Below are positions 25,289 to 33,455 of a stretch of 64,000 nucleotides of DNA, piece by piece (position 1 is the stretch's first letter; every line of letters begins with the position of its first letter). The stretch covers positions 2,356,001-2,420,000 of the forward strand of contig OZ255625.1 in assembly GCA_965276755.1 (NCBI GenBank), read 5' to 3'. Both the position numbers and the translations under genes were made by a program. The notes beneath the pieces were generated by a model, which was not told the DNA's origin, ran no database searches, and worked only from the letters and a program-made list of their open reading frames with translations. This DNA is from CAJCIS01 sp965276755. GTDB lineage: Bacteria > Pseudomonadota > Alphaproteobacteria > Acetobacterales > Acetobacteraceae.

Positions 25289-26500
25289 CGCTGGCAGCCT
25301 GAAATCGAGTTTTCCGGCAAGCAGGTAGACGATTGCAATGAGGTTCCGGACTGAGCGGTAGCCCCTGGCTTTTGCCTTTGCCGCTTGGACGAGGCTGTTG
25401 ATCCCCTCGATCAAGCCATTGGCGATCTTGCTGTTGAACCAGCGCAGGATGCCGTGCCAGTGCATCTTGATGGTCTGTGCGGCTTCAATGACTGGCGCAA
25501 GGCGGCTATGGCTTGCCCAGAAATACCATCGTTTGAGGTAATCGGCGGCTTGCTCGGTGGTCTCTTCGCTGTAGAGATCCTGGAAAGCGAGCTTGATCCG
25601 ATAGGCCCTTGCGGTTTTAAGGTTGCGCGTGGGCAAGGACGCCAGCGTGGCACTCTGGCGCTGCGACAAATTTCCCGGGTTGCGCAACCAGATGTAGCGC
25701 GTGCCTTTGAGCGCGTGCTGCACCTTCTGCTCGGCACGGCGCACGCGATCGACCGCGTGGTTGACGATCTTCATAGCGTGAAAACGATCGAACGTGACGT
25801 GTGCGTTCGGCAGGCTCTCTGCCGTGCCTTTGATAAAGGCTAGGCTCATGTCGATGCACACCTCCTCCACCTGCTCGGGAGTTGCATGGTGTGCGCGAAG
25901 GTCCTCGGCAAAGGCGGCGACTGTGGCAGCGTCTTTGCCTTGGGTGGCAAACAGCACACGCGCCTGGTCGATATCGACAAAGAGGGAAATGTAGGTGTGA
26001 CCGCGCGCGGCTGCGGTCTCGTCGATGGCCACGCGGGTCACGCCGGAGGCATTCATTCGTTCGCGCGCCGCGGCCACGTAGTGGTGGATCACGCGCCAAA
26101 GCCTGGTATCGTGTTCTCCCACCATGCGTGCGACGGCGCTGACAGGCATGGCGCTTAGCATGGTCATGAGCAACGCCTCGAACAGCAACGTAAAGCCGCT
26201 GTCTTTTCGCGCCCAAGGGACGGCAATCTTGCGGACACCGCACTGTGCGCATTTCGTGCGCGGCACGCGGGCGTGCAGATAAGCCTGGTGCTGGAAGAAG
26301 TTGAGATGGCGCCAGGTGGACACTTCGGCGTCGTGCACCGGGCAATCGGCGGTCCCGCAGTTTGGGCACGCAAAGCGGCTGCCGCGGGCAAAGTCGAGAT
26401 GGATGTCGAGCTGACGGGCAGCCGCGTCAAACGTGCTTTGAACAACGCTCCAGGGCTGGGTCAGGCCCAGCGCCGCTTGCAACAGACTGGTGTCTTTCAT
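25283..26500 (-). CDS. ISL3-family transposase
   Basis: 405 residues from ATG 26500, with GGAGGGAGA upstream. An N-terminal zinc finger (FACPNCGTADCPVHD and RTKCAQCGVRKIAVPWARK), a helix-turn-helix region, then the DDE domain: VTRVAIDETAAARGHTYISL (first Asp), VEEVCIDMSLAF and VTFDRFHAMKIVNHA, ending in GLIEGINSLVQAAKAKARGY (Glu). Length is normal and the frame intact, so it may be active. I could not place the terminal repeats with certainty. A large hairpin lies just upstream at 26543-26629. Confidence 0.93.
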   Translation of the reverse strand: MKDTSLLQAALGLTQPWSVVQSTFDAAARQLDIHLDFARGSRFACPNCGTADCPVHDAEVSTWRHLNFFQHQAYLHARVPRTKCAQCGVRKIAVPWARKDSGFTLLFEALLMTMLSAMPVSAVARMVGEHDTRLWRVIHHYVAAARERMNASGVTRVAIDETAAARGHTYISLFVDIDQARVLFATQGKDAATVAAFAEDLRAHHATPEQVEEVCIDMSLAFIKGTAESLPNAHVTFDRFHAMKIVNHAVDRVRRAEQKVQHALKGTRYIWLRNPGNLSQRQSATLASLPTRNLKTARAYRIKLAFQDLYSEETTEQAADYLKRWYFWASHSRLAPVIEAAQTIKMHWHGILRWFNSKIANGLIEGINSLVQAAKAKARGYRSVRNLIAIVYLLAGKLDFRLPAL

Positions 26501-26542
26501 CGCTCTCCCTCCGGCGTGTGGCCCCCCGGCTGGAACAAGCGT

Positions 26543-26629
26543 GACGCTGGCTGCGGCGGCAATCAAGGACGCTGCGCGCCGCTCCGCGGTGGCCTTCGGC
26601 CATCCTTGACAGCCGCCGCAGCCAGCGTC
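26543..26629. repeat. Large hairpin upstream of the ISL3 transposase
   Basis: Arms of 27 bases with two mismatches (GACGCTGGCTGCGGCGGC ... GCCGCCGCAGCCAGCGTC, extended by CAAGGA/TCCTTG) around a 33-base loop that contains GCCTTCGGC. Probably part of the IS or its 5' leader. Confidence 0.7.
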
Positions 26630-26886
26630 GGGCAGGTGTTAGGCCGGGACGGAGAAACGGCGCTCCAGCCGAACCGAGAAACATGGCTACAGGGGGCTGA
26701 CGCGAGGGCCAACCCACTCTAGACAGCGAGGAGGCGTATGAAGATTAGTTGCCGGCTATAGAACATGACCGCCCATCCGTGCTACAAGAGTGCAACACTG
26801 GGGGGCGCTTTCCGGCATACTCTCCGGCTCGCTAGGTTTGCAGACCTGCGGCCACAGTCACGGTAGCACAGTATGGCGAGCGGCTC
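26630..26886. other. Non-coding stretch between two IS elements
   Basis: About 257 bp between the ISL3 hairpin and the stop of the IS1595 transposase. It should contain the IS ends, but I could not define them. No gene seen. Confidence 0.4.
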
Positions 26887-27876
26887 CTAGGCCGCCGCCA
26901 CCTGCGCCCTTTGCCAATACCCGCAGAAGTCCACGCTCGGCTTAGAAGCCAGCGCCAGCCCGACAACGCCGCGCACCTGACCGCCGTTGTCCACCCGGCG
27001 GTGATCCTCGCGCCACGCGCTCTCTTGGGCGTAACGACCCAGGTAGACGCCGCTGATGTGGTGGTGATGCCCCTGCTCGGCACGGCGCATGCGGGAGAAG
27101 AAGGACTCGGCGCCGTTCGTGCAGGCACCGTCCATGCTGTAGGCGACCGAGTGGTTGATGACCTTCACGCTGTAGCGGGTGGCCAGATCGGACCACGCGT
27201 TGCTTTCGTCCACATGGATTTCCGTCTCACGCGCTACGCGGTTGCGGATGAAGGACAGGGCATCGCTCTCTGAGCGGAAAGCGGCCGGCAACACCTTGCC
27301 GTCCCGCTCGCGAATGACGACCACGCAGCGGCGCTTGCCGTTCTGGTTACGAGCGAGGCGGCGATCGCGCCGGTTTTCCTTGTGATTGGCCGGCTTCACG
27401 TAGCCGCCGAAGTAGCCGCCGTCGATTTCCACGGTCTTGCCGACGCCGCCCAGGTGGATGCCCTTGATTTCGGAAGCCATTGCCTCGCGCAGCTTGTGGG
27501 CCAGGACGAAGGCCGTCTTGTATTGCACGCCCAGGTCACGGCTCAGGGCCAGTGCGCTCTTGCCCTTCACTTCGTTGCAGAAGATCACGATGGCCGCGAG
27601 GTAGGTGCGCAGGGGCAGCTTGTGGAATGCAAATAGGGTACCGGACGTGAGGCTGAAATCCTTGCGGCAGGCTTTGCAACGGAAGCGCAGGGCACCGTTG
27701 GGGCGGCGGGCTTCATAGCAGGTGGGGCAGCCGCAGTGGACGCAGACGGCCTTGCCTGCGGTTTCTTGCCAGCGGATTGCAACGAGCATGGCCTCAGCCT
27801 GTAGGTCCGTCATGCGCTGGACCTGCCCGATGGAGAGGGTCCGGGACCGGGCGCTGAGGAGGAAGTGTTGGGCCAC
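26887..27876 (-). CDS. IS1595-family (ISXO2-like) transposase
   Basis: 329 residues. N-terminal zinc ribbon (CVHCGCPTCYEARR and RFRCKACRKDFSLTSGT), then the ISXO2-like DDE domain: TVEIDGGYFGGYVKP (first Asp), EIHVDESNAWSDLA (second Asp) and the late GAESFFSRMRRAEQGHHHHI with the Asn/Glu region. Full length and in frame. The upstream region shared with the divergent DUF6471 gene carries two TATGTAGGTT repeats. Confidence 0.93.
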   Translation of the reverse strand: MAQHFLLSARSRTLSIGQVQRMTDLQAEAMLVAIRWQETAGKAVCVHCGCPTCYEARRPNGALRFRCKACRKDFSLTSGTLFAFHKLPLRTYLAAIVIFCNEVKGKSALALSRDLGVQYKTAFVLAHKLREAMASEIKGIHLGGVGKTVEIDGGYFGGYVKPANHKENRRDRRLARNQNGKRRCVVVIRERDGKVLPAAFRSESDALSFIRNRVARETEIHVDESNAWSDLATRYSVKVINHSVAYSMDGACTNGAESFFSRMRRAEQGHHHHISGVYLGRYAQESAWREDHRRVDNGGQVRGVVGLALASKPSVDFCGYWQRAQVAAA

Positions 27877-27904
27877 TTAGTCACATCCGTCGTTTGTTCG
27901 ACAG

Positions 27905-27960
27905 ATATGTAGGTTATCCTGACGCGGCTTGCAATAGAAAAAACGACACTTATGTAGGTT
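27905..27960. promoter_or_regulatory. Two direct repeats in the divergent IS1595/DUF6471 control region
   Basis: TATGTAGGTT occurs twice, about 43 bases apart (near 27908 and 27950), between the divergent IS1595 transposase and DUF6471 genes. The second copy is about 25 bases before the DUF6471 start. They could be operator sites for that small protein; this is a guess from the layout. Confidence 0.4.
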
Positions 27961-27985
27961 TCTAGTCAATTATGGTGGGAAACCC

Positions 27986-28222
27986 ATGGCTGGAACGAGT
28001 GAGAAGTGGGCCGATCACGCCAAGCGGCACCTAAAGGCCGAACTAAAGCGGGCAGACGTGGCATACGCCGAGCTTGCTGACCGCTTGACCGCTATGGGGA
28101 TTCCTGAGACCGAAACGTCGGTGGCCGCCAAGGTCAACAGGGGCGCGTTTCCGGCATGGTTCTTATTCGCCGTTATGAAGGCTATTGGCGCATCGGTCTT
28201 GCGTGTGGAGGATTGGGTCTAG
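27986..28222 (+). CDS. DUF6471-like small protein
   Basis: 78 residues: EKWADHAKRHLKAELKRADV, AYAELADRLTAMGIPETETS, VAAKVNRGAFPAWFLFAVMK, IGASVLRVEDW. This fits DUF6471, a small helical family that resembles a Cro/XRE-type helix-turn-helix (repeated helices with AELADRL and a second helix at VAAKVNRG). A DNA-binding role is likely. It is divergent from the IS1595 transposase with 109 bp between, so it may be IS cargo or a regulator of it. Confidence 0.7.
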   Translation: MAGTSEKWADHAKRHLKAELKRADVAYAELADRLTAMGIPETETSVAAKVNRGAFPAWFLFAVMKAIGASVLRVEDWV

Positions 28223-28404
28223 GTCTAGTCCTTCACGCTAACCACGCATCAGCCCAACGCGTTCAGAGACCGAAAACCTTCGATAGCTACAGCGACTGCA
28301 AAACATCCAAATCCGAATACGATTCCACCGGTCAATTTGAGCCAGCGGGCAGTGCAACCTTTTTTCTGTAAATTCTCGTGAGGTGGTTCATTCCGGCTAC
28401 GCTT

Positions 28405-29571
28405 CTATGTGTCTAGTGTGAGGTAGATTTTGCCGTTCATCCACTCCTCGTCGCATTCTGCCAGCAGGGCGGAGACGAGGCGCAGGCAGGATGCGGCGTT
28501 GGGGAAGATGGAGGCAACCCGTGTGCGGCGTTTGAGTTCGCGGTTGATGCGTTCGAGGCCGTTGGTCGTGCGCAATCTTATGCGGTGGGCTTGCGGGAGG
28601 TCGAACACGGCAAAGCCCATGGGAAGGTTCTGTTCGGCCCATGTGGCAAGTTTCGGCGCGTCCGTCGCCCAGAGTTCGATCGCCTGGCGCAGCAGCCGTT
28701 CGGCTTCTGCCTTGTCGGGCGCATTGAAGATCGCGCGTATCCGCCCTGCGACCGGCTTGCGCTGATCCAGCTTTGTGACGTAGGCCTGGGCATTCTGCTG
28801 CAAATGGAATTGGCAGCGCTGCCATGGCACACTTGGCAGGGTGGCGCGGCGCGCGGCCTTCAAGCCTGCATGATCGTCCGACACGATGAACTTTACCCCG
28901 CGCAACCCGCGCGCAATGAGGCTATCGAGAAATTCCCGCCAATGCTGTTCGGCCTCGGAAAATGCGACCGATACGCCGAGCACGCGCCGTTTGCCGTCGG
29001 CCGTCACGCCGATTGCGACAAGCACGGCGCAATCGAGCAGGCGGCCTTCTTCGCGGATGCGTTCATAGCGGGCATCGAGCAAGAGATACGGGGTATCGCC
29101 GAGCGGTCGCTCGCGCCAGGCGGCAAGCCCCTCGTCGAGCTGCTCGGTGGCGCGGCTGACCTGGGTTGAGGAAATAGCGATGTCCGGCCCGAGCAAGGCC
29201 TGCAGCACGGTGATCACCTTGCGGGTTGATACGCCTTGCACATACATTTCGGCCAATGCGAGGTTGAGCGCGCGCTCGGTGCGGGTGCCCTTGTCGAGGG
29301 CGCTTGGGTAAAATCCGCCGCCGCGCACCTGCGGCACGTCGAACGTTTGCTCGCCCACCCGGGTCATGACGGTTTTTGGTTTGAAACCATTGGCGTAATC
29401 GGCACGAACCGGGGTGCGTTCATGAGGTTTGGCATTGAGGAATTGCGCGCGTTCGATTTTGCTGGCTTCATTGACCAGGATGCGCAGCGCCTCGCCGGCG
29501 CCGTCCAGTCCGTTGTCGAGCAGGGCCGAGAAGGCGGCCTCCAGGGGATGATGTTCTACGCGTTGTGCCAT
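28405..29571 (-). CDS. IS256-family (mutator-type) transposase
   Basis: 388 residues from ATG 29571 (MAQRVEHHPLEAAFSALLDN). Family motifs: PYLLLDARYERIREEGRL (first Asp), GVKFIVSDDHAGLKAARRAT (second Asp), VPWQRCQFHLQQNAQAYV and the C-terminal LRTTNGLERINRELKRRTRV with the catalytic Glu. Complete and in frame. Short matching ends TTTCTGTAAATT occur near 28365 and, inverted, near 29727; they may be part of the terminal repeats, though I could not confirm a target duplication. Confidence 0.93.
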   Translation of the reverse strand: MAQRVEHHPLEAAFSALLDNGLDGAGEALRILVNEASKIERAQFLNAKPHERTPVRADYANGFKPKTVMTRVGEQTFDVPQVRGGGFYPSALDKGTRTERALNLALAEMYVQGVSTRKVITVLQALLGPDIAISSTQVSRATEQLDEGLAAWRERPLGDTPYLLLDARYERIREEGRLLDCAVLVAIGVTADGKRRVLGVSVAFSEAEQHWREFLDSLIARGLRGVKFIVSDDHAGLKAARRATLPSVPWQRCQFHLQQNAQAYVTKLDQRKPVAGRIRAIFNAPDKAEAERLLRQAIELWATDAPKLATWAEQNLPMGFAVFDLPQAHRIRLRTTNGLERINRELKRRTRVASIFPNAASCLRLVSALLAECDEEWMNGKIYLTLDT

Positions 29572-29629
29572 GATACAAGCTCCGTCGCTGGGTGATAGGA
29601 TGGGCCGAAGCAATCACCTCCCGATAGGT

Positions 29630-29723
29630 CTTGGCCGGCTCGGTTTGCCGGGGCCGTCCTGCGCACTTCGGGCGCAAGCGCCCTCGTTGCTTCGGACGGC
29701 CCCGGCAAACCGAGCCGGCCAAG
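29630..29723. repeat. Perfect 30-bp-arm palindrome upstream of the IS256 transposase
   Basis: Arms CTTGGCCGGCTCGGTTTGCC... at 29630-29659 and the exact complement at 29694-29723, loop of 34 bases that itself contains GGGCGC-AA-GCGCCC. It lies between the transposase start and the presumed IS end. Such a stem could block read-through into the transposase or be part of the IS end. Confidence 0.8.
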
Positions 29724-29750
29724 CAATTTACAGAAACGATGGTGCACTAA

Positions 29751-30488
29751 CAGCCAGCGTGGTCTTGTCACTATCGACAAGTTATACCCGAAACAGCTAG
29801 CAACCAGCCCGAAACCAAGGAGGCCACGCGCAAGCCAAAGCCCCTCATTTCGCGGGCCTGGGTAGGCACAATAGGATGGATCACATCTACCGCTCACGAT
29901 CCCATCACTGTCTTTACCCTGCTGTTGGTCGTCGTGAGTGGCTTGCAATGGCGGGCCATAAAACGGCAGGCCGACCTCGCCGAACGAGCTATAGTTGACA
30001 TTGAGCGCCCTTACATCTTTGTAACTGGTGGTGGTCGTATAGAAAACACAGAAATCGAAAACGCGGAGTATCCAGCTGTATTCTACAACCTCTTTAATCA
30101 TGGCCGCACACCAGCCATTATCGAGGAAATATACGTCGTTTTTGACTGGGGGCACGCAAAACCGCCAATACGCACCGACGCCAATACTAACGATGTTGTC
30201 GATCCAATCGTAGCCGCGGGTGACAAGCGCTTGCAGAATGAGGTGACCAACGCGGGCTTGGAACACACGTTGAATGGGCGCCACGATGGAGAAGTCGGGC
30301 AGTATTTTGACTATTGGGTGCCCAGACCCGACGAAGCTGAGCGACCGCCCTTCCTGTACCTGCATATCATTATAGATTACCGAGGCCCCTTCACCCGAGG
30401 TCATAAAACCAGCGCGTGCTGGCGTTACGATCGTCGATACGACGAACTCAAAGGCTGGGGCGGCTCTGACTACAACTACGCTAGCTAA
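29751..30488 (+). pseudogene. 5'-truncated membrane protein, related to the one at 24281
   Basis: The frame is open from 29751 but contains no ATG or GTG before the membrane segment; a TTG at 29925 would start inside it. Read from 29751 it shows a cytoplasmic lead, one or two membrane segments (ISRAWVGTIGWITS and PITVFTLLLVVVSGLQW), a charged helix (RAIKRQADLAERAIVDIERP), and a beta-rich domain (YNLFNHGRTPAIIEEIYVVF) ending HKTSACWRYDRRYDELKGWG. It resembles the C-terminal part of the protein at 24281-25288. The missing start abuts the IS256 end, so the IS insertion probably removed it. Confidence 0.6.
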
Positions 30489-30572
30489 CATCCAGCCAAT
30501 AAAGGCCAGCGCCACCCAAACAACATGACGCTTGGGTTGTGCTGCCGAGGAGTAACTCGCGGCATAGGACGC

Positions 30573-30596
30573 GTGGCGGTTGCTACCTAATACCGG
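30573..30596. repeat. Right arm of the 24-bp inverted repeat bordering the IS island
   Basis: Exact reverse complement of 23705-23728 (begins GTGGCGGTTG, ends CTAATACCGG), followed 14 bases later by a G-rich hairpin unit. Confidence 0.85.
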
Positions 30597-30656
30597 CTTT
30601 TTCTATACAAATGACGGGGGGTTTGGGGGGGATGGCACGGTGCTGACCGCCCACGT

Positions 30657-31945
30657 TGGTAACACTTCACCGGGCACGTTGGTAACAGTCCAGATTGTCG
30701 GTTTGGAGGACCGGCGATGGTTTGGGTGGAACAAACGGTCATGGATCAGCGGCTTTGCTTTGTTCTCTCGTGTATTCGCGGCGACGAGCTGATGAGCGTG
30801 CTATGTCTTCGGCACGCGATCAGCCGCAAGACCGGCTACAAATGGCTGGGCCGCTATCGAGCGTATGGCGCGGCCGGTTTGGCGGACCATTCCTCGGCCC
30901 GGCTGAGCCATCCGCCCGCATCGGCTGCACCTGAGGTGGCCGCGGCGATCCTGGCTTTGCGGGACAAGCGGCCAAGCTGGGGCCCGGCCAAGCTGCGGAG
31001 CGCTCTGTTGCGGGACAATCCCGCGATGGTCTTTCCAGCCGTGAGCACGATTGGCGATCTGCTGACCCGCCAGGGCCGGGTTGTGGCACGCCCGCGCCGT
31101 CCGCCGCGCGTCTCTTCGCTGGGTCCTGTGGTCGAACCGCTGGCTGCCAACGACAGCTGGGCGGCCGATTTCAAAGGCTGGTGGCGCACCCTGGATGGCG
31201 TGCGGTGCGAGCCGCTGACGGTCACTGATGGCTACAGCCGCTTCATCCTTGTCACCCATGCTGTGGCGCGGCCGACCTTTGCCGAGATCAAGCCCTTGTT
31301 CATCGCCGCTTTCAGGAAGTGCGGCCTGCCGGTGGCGCTGCGCACGGATAATGGCTCTCCCTTTGCCCACCGCGGCGGGCTGGCAGGTCTTACGCAATTT
31401 TCGGTATAGGCTTTTGACCCTGGGCATTTGGCCCGACCGCATTGTGCCTGGCCGGCCCGATCAGAATGGCAAACACGAGCGGATGCATCGCACCCTGGAG
31501 GCGGAGGCAGCACGTCCGCGCGCGCCCACCGTGGCCTTGCAGCAGGCGACATTGGATGCCTGGCGCGAGGACTTCAACACGCAGCGGCCGCATCAGGCGC
31601 TGGACCAGCGCTGTCCGGCGGATCTCTACACACCCTCATCGCGGCCTTACGTGGAGGCCGGGCTGGCGTGGGTTTACCCGATCGACCACCAGGTCAAACG
31701 GGTGCGCGGCGATGGCTATATCTCGTGGCAGGACAACAAGCTTTACCTGACCGAGGCGCTAGCCGGCGAGACGGTTGCACTGGCCCGCAGGGACGATGGC
31801 GACTGGGCGATCCGCTTTCGCCAGTTCGACGTGGCGCGGGTGGGGGCTGAAAATGGGCAGCTCATTCGTTCCGGCCTAGCCCGTACGGGCTAGGCCGGAA
31901 CGAATGAGCAACTGTGTTACCAACGTGCCCGGTGAAGTGTTACCA
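30657..31945 (+). mobile_element. IS481-family element, copy 1
   Basis: 1289 bp. Terminal inverted repeats of 31 bases begin TGGTAACACTTCACCGGGCA; each end carries a doubled TTGGTAACA motif. It is flanked by ACGT on both sides (30653-30656 and 31946-31949), the likely 4-bp target duplication. The element lies at the exact centre of an intergenic palindrome. It is nearly identical to the copy at 62696-63984 (a handful of base differences). Confidence 0.92.
30717..31893 (+). CDS. IS481 transposase, split by a frameshift
   Basis: The first frame (30717-31409, 230 residues) has the helix-turn-helix (LCLRHAISRKTGYKWLGRYR) and the start of the rve/DDE domain (WAADFKGWWRTLDGVRCEPL, then RTDNGSPFAHRGGLAG). 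It then stops. The rest (GIWPDRIVPGRPDQNGKHER with the catalytic Glu, then FNTQRPHQALDQRCPADLY) is in the +1 frame to 31893. Normal IS481 transposases are one frame. Both copies carry the same shift near CAATTTTCGG, so either a programmed frameshift makes the full protein or both copies depend on another transposase. Confidence 0.85.
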
Positions 31946-32124
31946 ACGTGGGCGGTCAGCACCGTGCCATCCCCCCGGCGAGGCCTAAAAATCGACGGGG
32001 GGTCTGGGGGGAATGGCACATTCCCCCAATGTGGGGCCGCACATGGATTTGGACAAAACTTCACTAGAAACTGGAACCATTCACGCACCTCTGAGAGGCC
32101 AATCATAGGGGTCTAATCGCCCTC

Positions 32125-32979
32125 TCATGCCGCACCCTTCAGCAGGCGGTTGCTGATCAGCAACTCCCCAGCCCGCGTGCCCGCCGCCCGATTGGTGCCA
32201 ACCGTGTAGGCCACGTCCACCTCCTGCATGTAGAACCGCCCGAACATAACCCGCACGCCAGGCACGTCATTGAGCGAGAGCACAAACCGCCCGCGCAGGC
32301 CACCCAACTGCTCGGCCAGCCGGCCAAAGTCCGCCTCGCTGAATAAGTGGCGCCCATAGTCGTCCTCACCCCCCCAATAGGGGGGATCGAGGTAGAACAG
32401 CGTGGCCGGCCGGTCATAGCGCGCGATCAGTTCGCCATAGGGCAGCCGCTCGATCACCACGCCGGCGAGCCGATCGTGCACCGCCTCCAGCATCGCCCCC
32501 AGCTTGGTCACATCGAAGCGGGCCGGCATCCCCGCGCTCACCCCGAAATTCTGTCCCTCGACCTTGCCGCCGAACGCCAGGCGCTGGAGGTAGAGGAAGC
32601 GTGCCGCCCGCTCCAGATCGGTCAGCGTGTCGGGCTCGGCCGCCGCCAGGCGCGCGAACTCGGCGCGGCTGGTCAGCTGCCATTTCAGCACATCCATGAA
32701 CGCCTGGTAGTGGCGCTGGAGGATGCGAAAGAGGTTGGCCACATCGCAGCTGATGTCGTTGATGACCTCGGCGCGCGATCGCCACGGCCGGCGCAGGAAG
32801 ATGCCGCCCATGCCGACGAACGGCTCGACATAGGTCTCGACATAGGTCTCGTGCGGAATGGCTTGCAGCAGCGGGATGATGCGCCGCGCCAGGTTGCGCT
32901 TGCCGCCCAGATAAGCCGCCACCGGCCGGGTTGGCGCCACGGCCTCGAGCGCGGTTGAGGAGAGCCTGGCGCGCGTCAT
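32125..32979 (-). CDS. DNA adenine methylase, Dam/D12 class
   Basis: 284 residues. SAM-binding AYLGGKRNLARRIIPLL and VEPFVGMGGIFLRRP, a central target-recognition region, then the catalytic FYLDPPYWGGEDDYG (DPPY). It transfers a methyl group to N6 of adenine; the recognition site is unknown. It starts immediately after the stop of the upstream early gene. In Mu-like phages a late or early methylase can protect phage DNA. No matching nuclease is nearby. Confidence 0.93.
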   Translation of the reverse strand: MTRARLSSTALEAVAPTRPVAAYLGGKRNLARRIIPLLQAIPHETYVETYVEPFVGMGGIFLRRPWRSRAEVINDISCDVANLFRILQRHYQAFMDVLKWQLTSRAEFARLAAAEPDTLTDLERAARFLYLQRLAFGGKVEGQNFGVSAGMPARFDVTKLGAMLEAVHDRLAGVVIERLPYGELIARYDRPATLFYLDPPYWGGEDDYGRHLFSEADFGRLAEQLGGLRGRFVLSLNDVPGVRVMFGRFYMQEVDVAYTVGTNRAAGTRAGELLISNRLLKGAA

Positions 32980-33453
32980 TTATAGACGACCGTGACAGAC
33001 ACCGTATTGGCGGTGGCAATGGTGCCGCTGCTGGCGTTCGCGCCGCGCCTGCGCCTCGCGATCCTGCGCGGTCGCCAGCCTGATCATCTTGATCTGGCGC
33101 TGCTCGACCACCGCCCAGCCGTTCATCCCGGCCAGCAGCTCCAGCAGCCGCCGATCGCCGGTTGCATGCAGCAGCGCGCAGAAGCGCACGACACTGATGC
33201 TGTGATCCCCGCGCGCCTGGCTCGCATAGGCGTTCAGCACATTCACGCTCACGCGGGTGCCGAGATAGTCGCTCATGCGCTGCGCGATTTCCTCGCGCGG
33301 CAGCGCGTGGTCTTTCAGCGCCAGGGTGACGGCGCGGCTGATCCGCTCGCCGATCGTGGCCGCGCGCACCTGGTCGGCGTCAAATCGCACCACCGGCTCG
33401 GGTGGCGTCCACTCCAAAAGGCCCAGTTGGGCCGAAGGCGAGCACGCCTTCAT
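32980..33453 (-). CDS. Phage early protein with helix-turn-helix features
   Basis: 157 residues from ATG 33453. TIGERISRAVTLALKDHALP, REEIAQRMSDYLGTRVSVNV and LNAYASQARGDHSISVVRFC suggest a DNA-binding helical domain of a type found in Mu-like prophages of alphaproteobacteria. The C-terminal 40 residues are Arg/Gln-rich. It lies two bases downstream of the ParB-like gene and directly upstream of the methylase, in one operon. I cannot assign a function. Confidence 0.65.
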   Translation of the reverse strand: MKACSPSAQLGLLEWTPPEPVVRFDADQVRAATIGERISRAVTLALKDHALPREEIAQRMSDYLGTRVSVNVLNAYASQARGDHSISVVRFCALLHATGDRRLLELLAGMNGWAVVEQRQIKMIRLATAQDREAQARRERQQRHHCHRQYGVCHGRL

Positions 33454-33455
33454 GG

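Larger units (their letters stand above)
30611..32033. repeat. G-rich hairpin repeats split by IS481
   Basis: A unit starting ATGACGGGGGGTTTGGGGGG at 30611 is cut at ACGT (30653-30656) by IS481 and resumes at 31946. With the IS removed, the hairpin is a perfect 58-base palindrome centred on CACGTG: the usual GGGGGGATGGCAC stem is extended by GGTGCTGACCGCCC. A second complete unit with an AATG:CATT stem follows at 32003-32033. Confidence 0.85.

Noticed and set aside
29556..30515. A 319-codon minus-strand frame over the truncated membrane protein
   Set aside because: It crosses the IS256 hairpin and has no domain; the plus strand has membrane helices and similarity to the protein at 24281.
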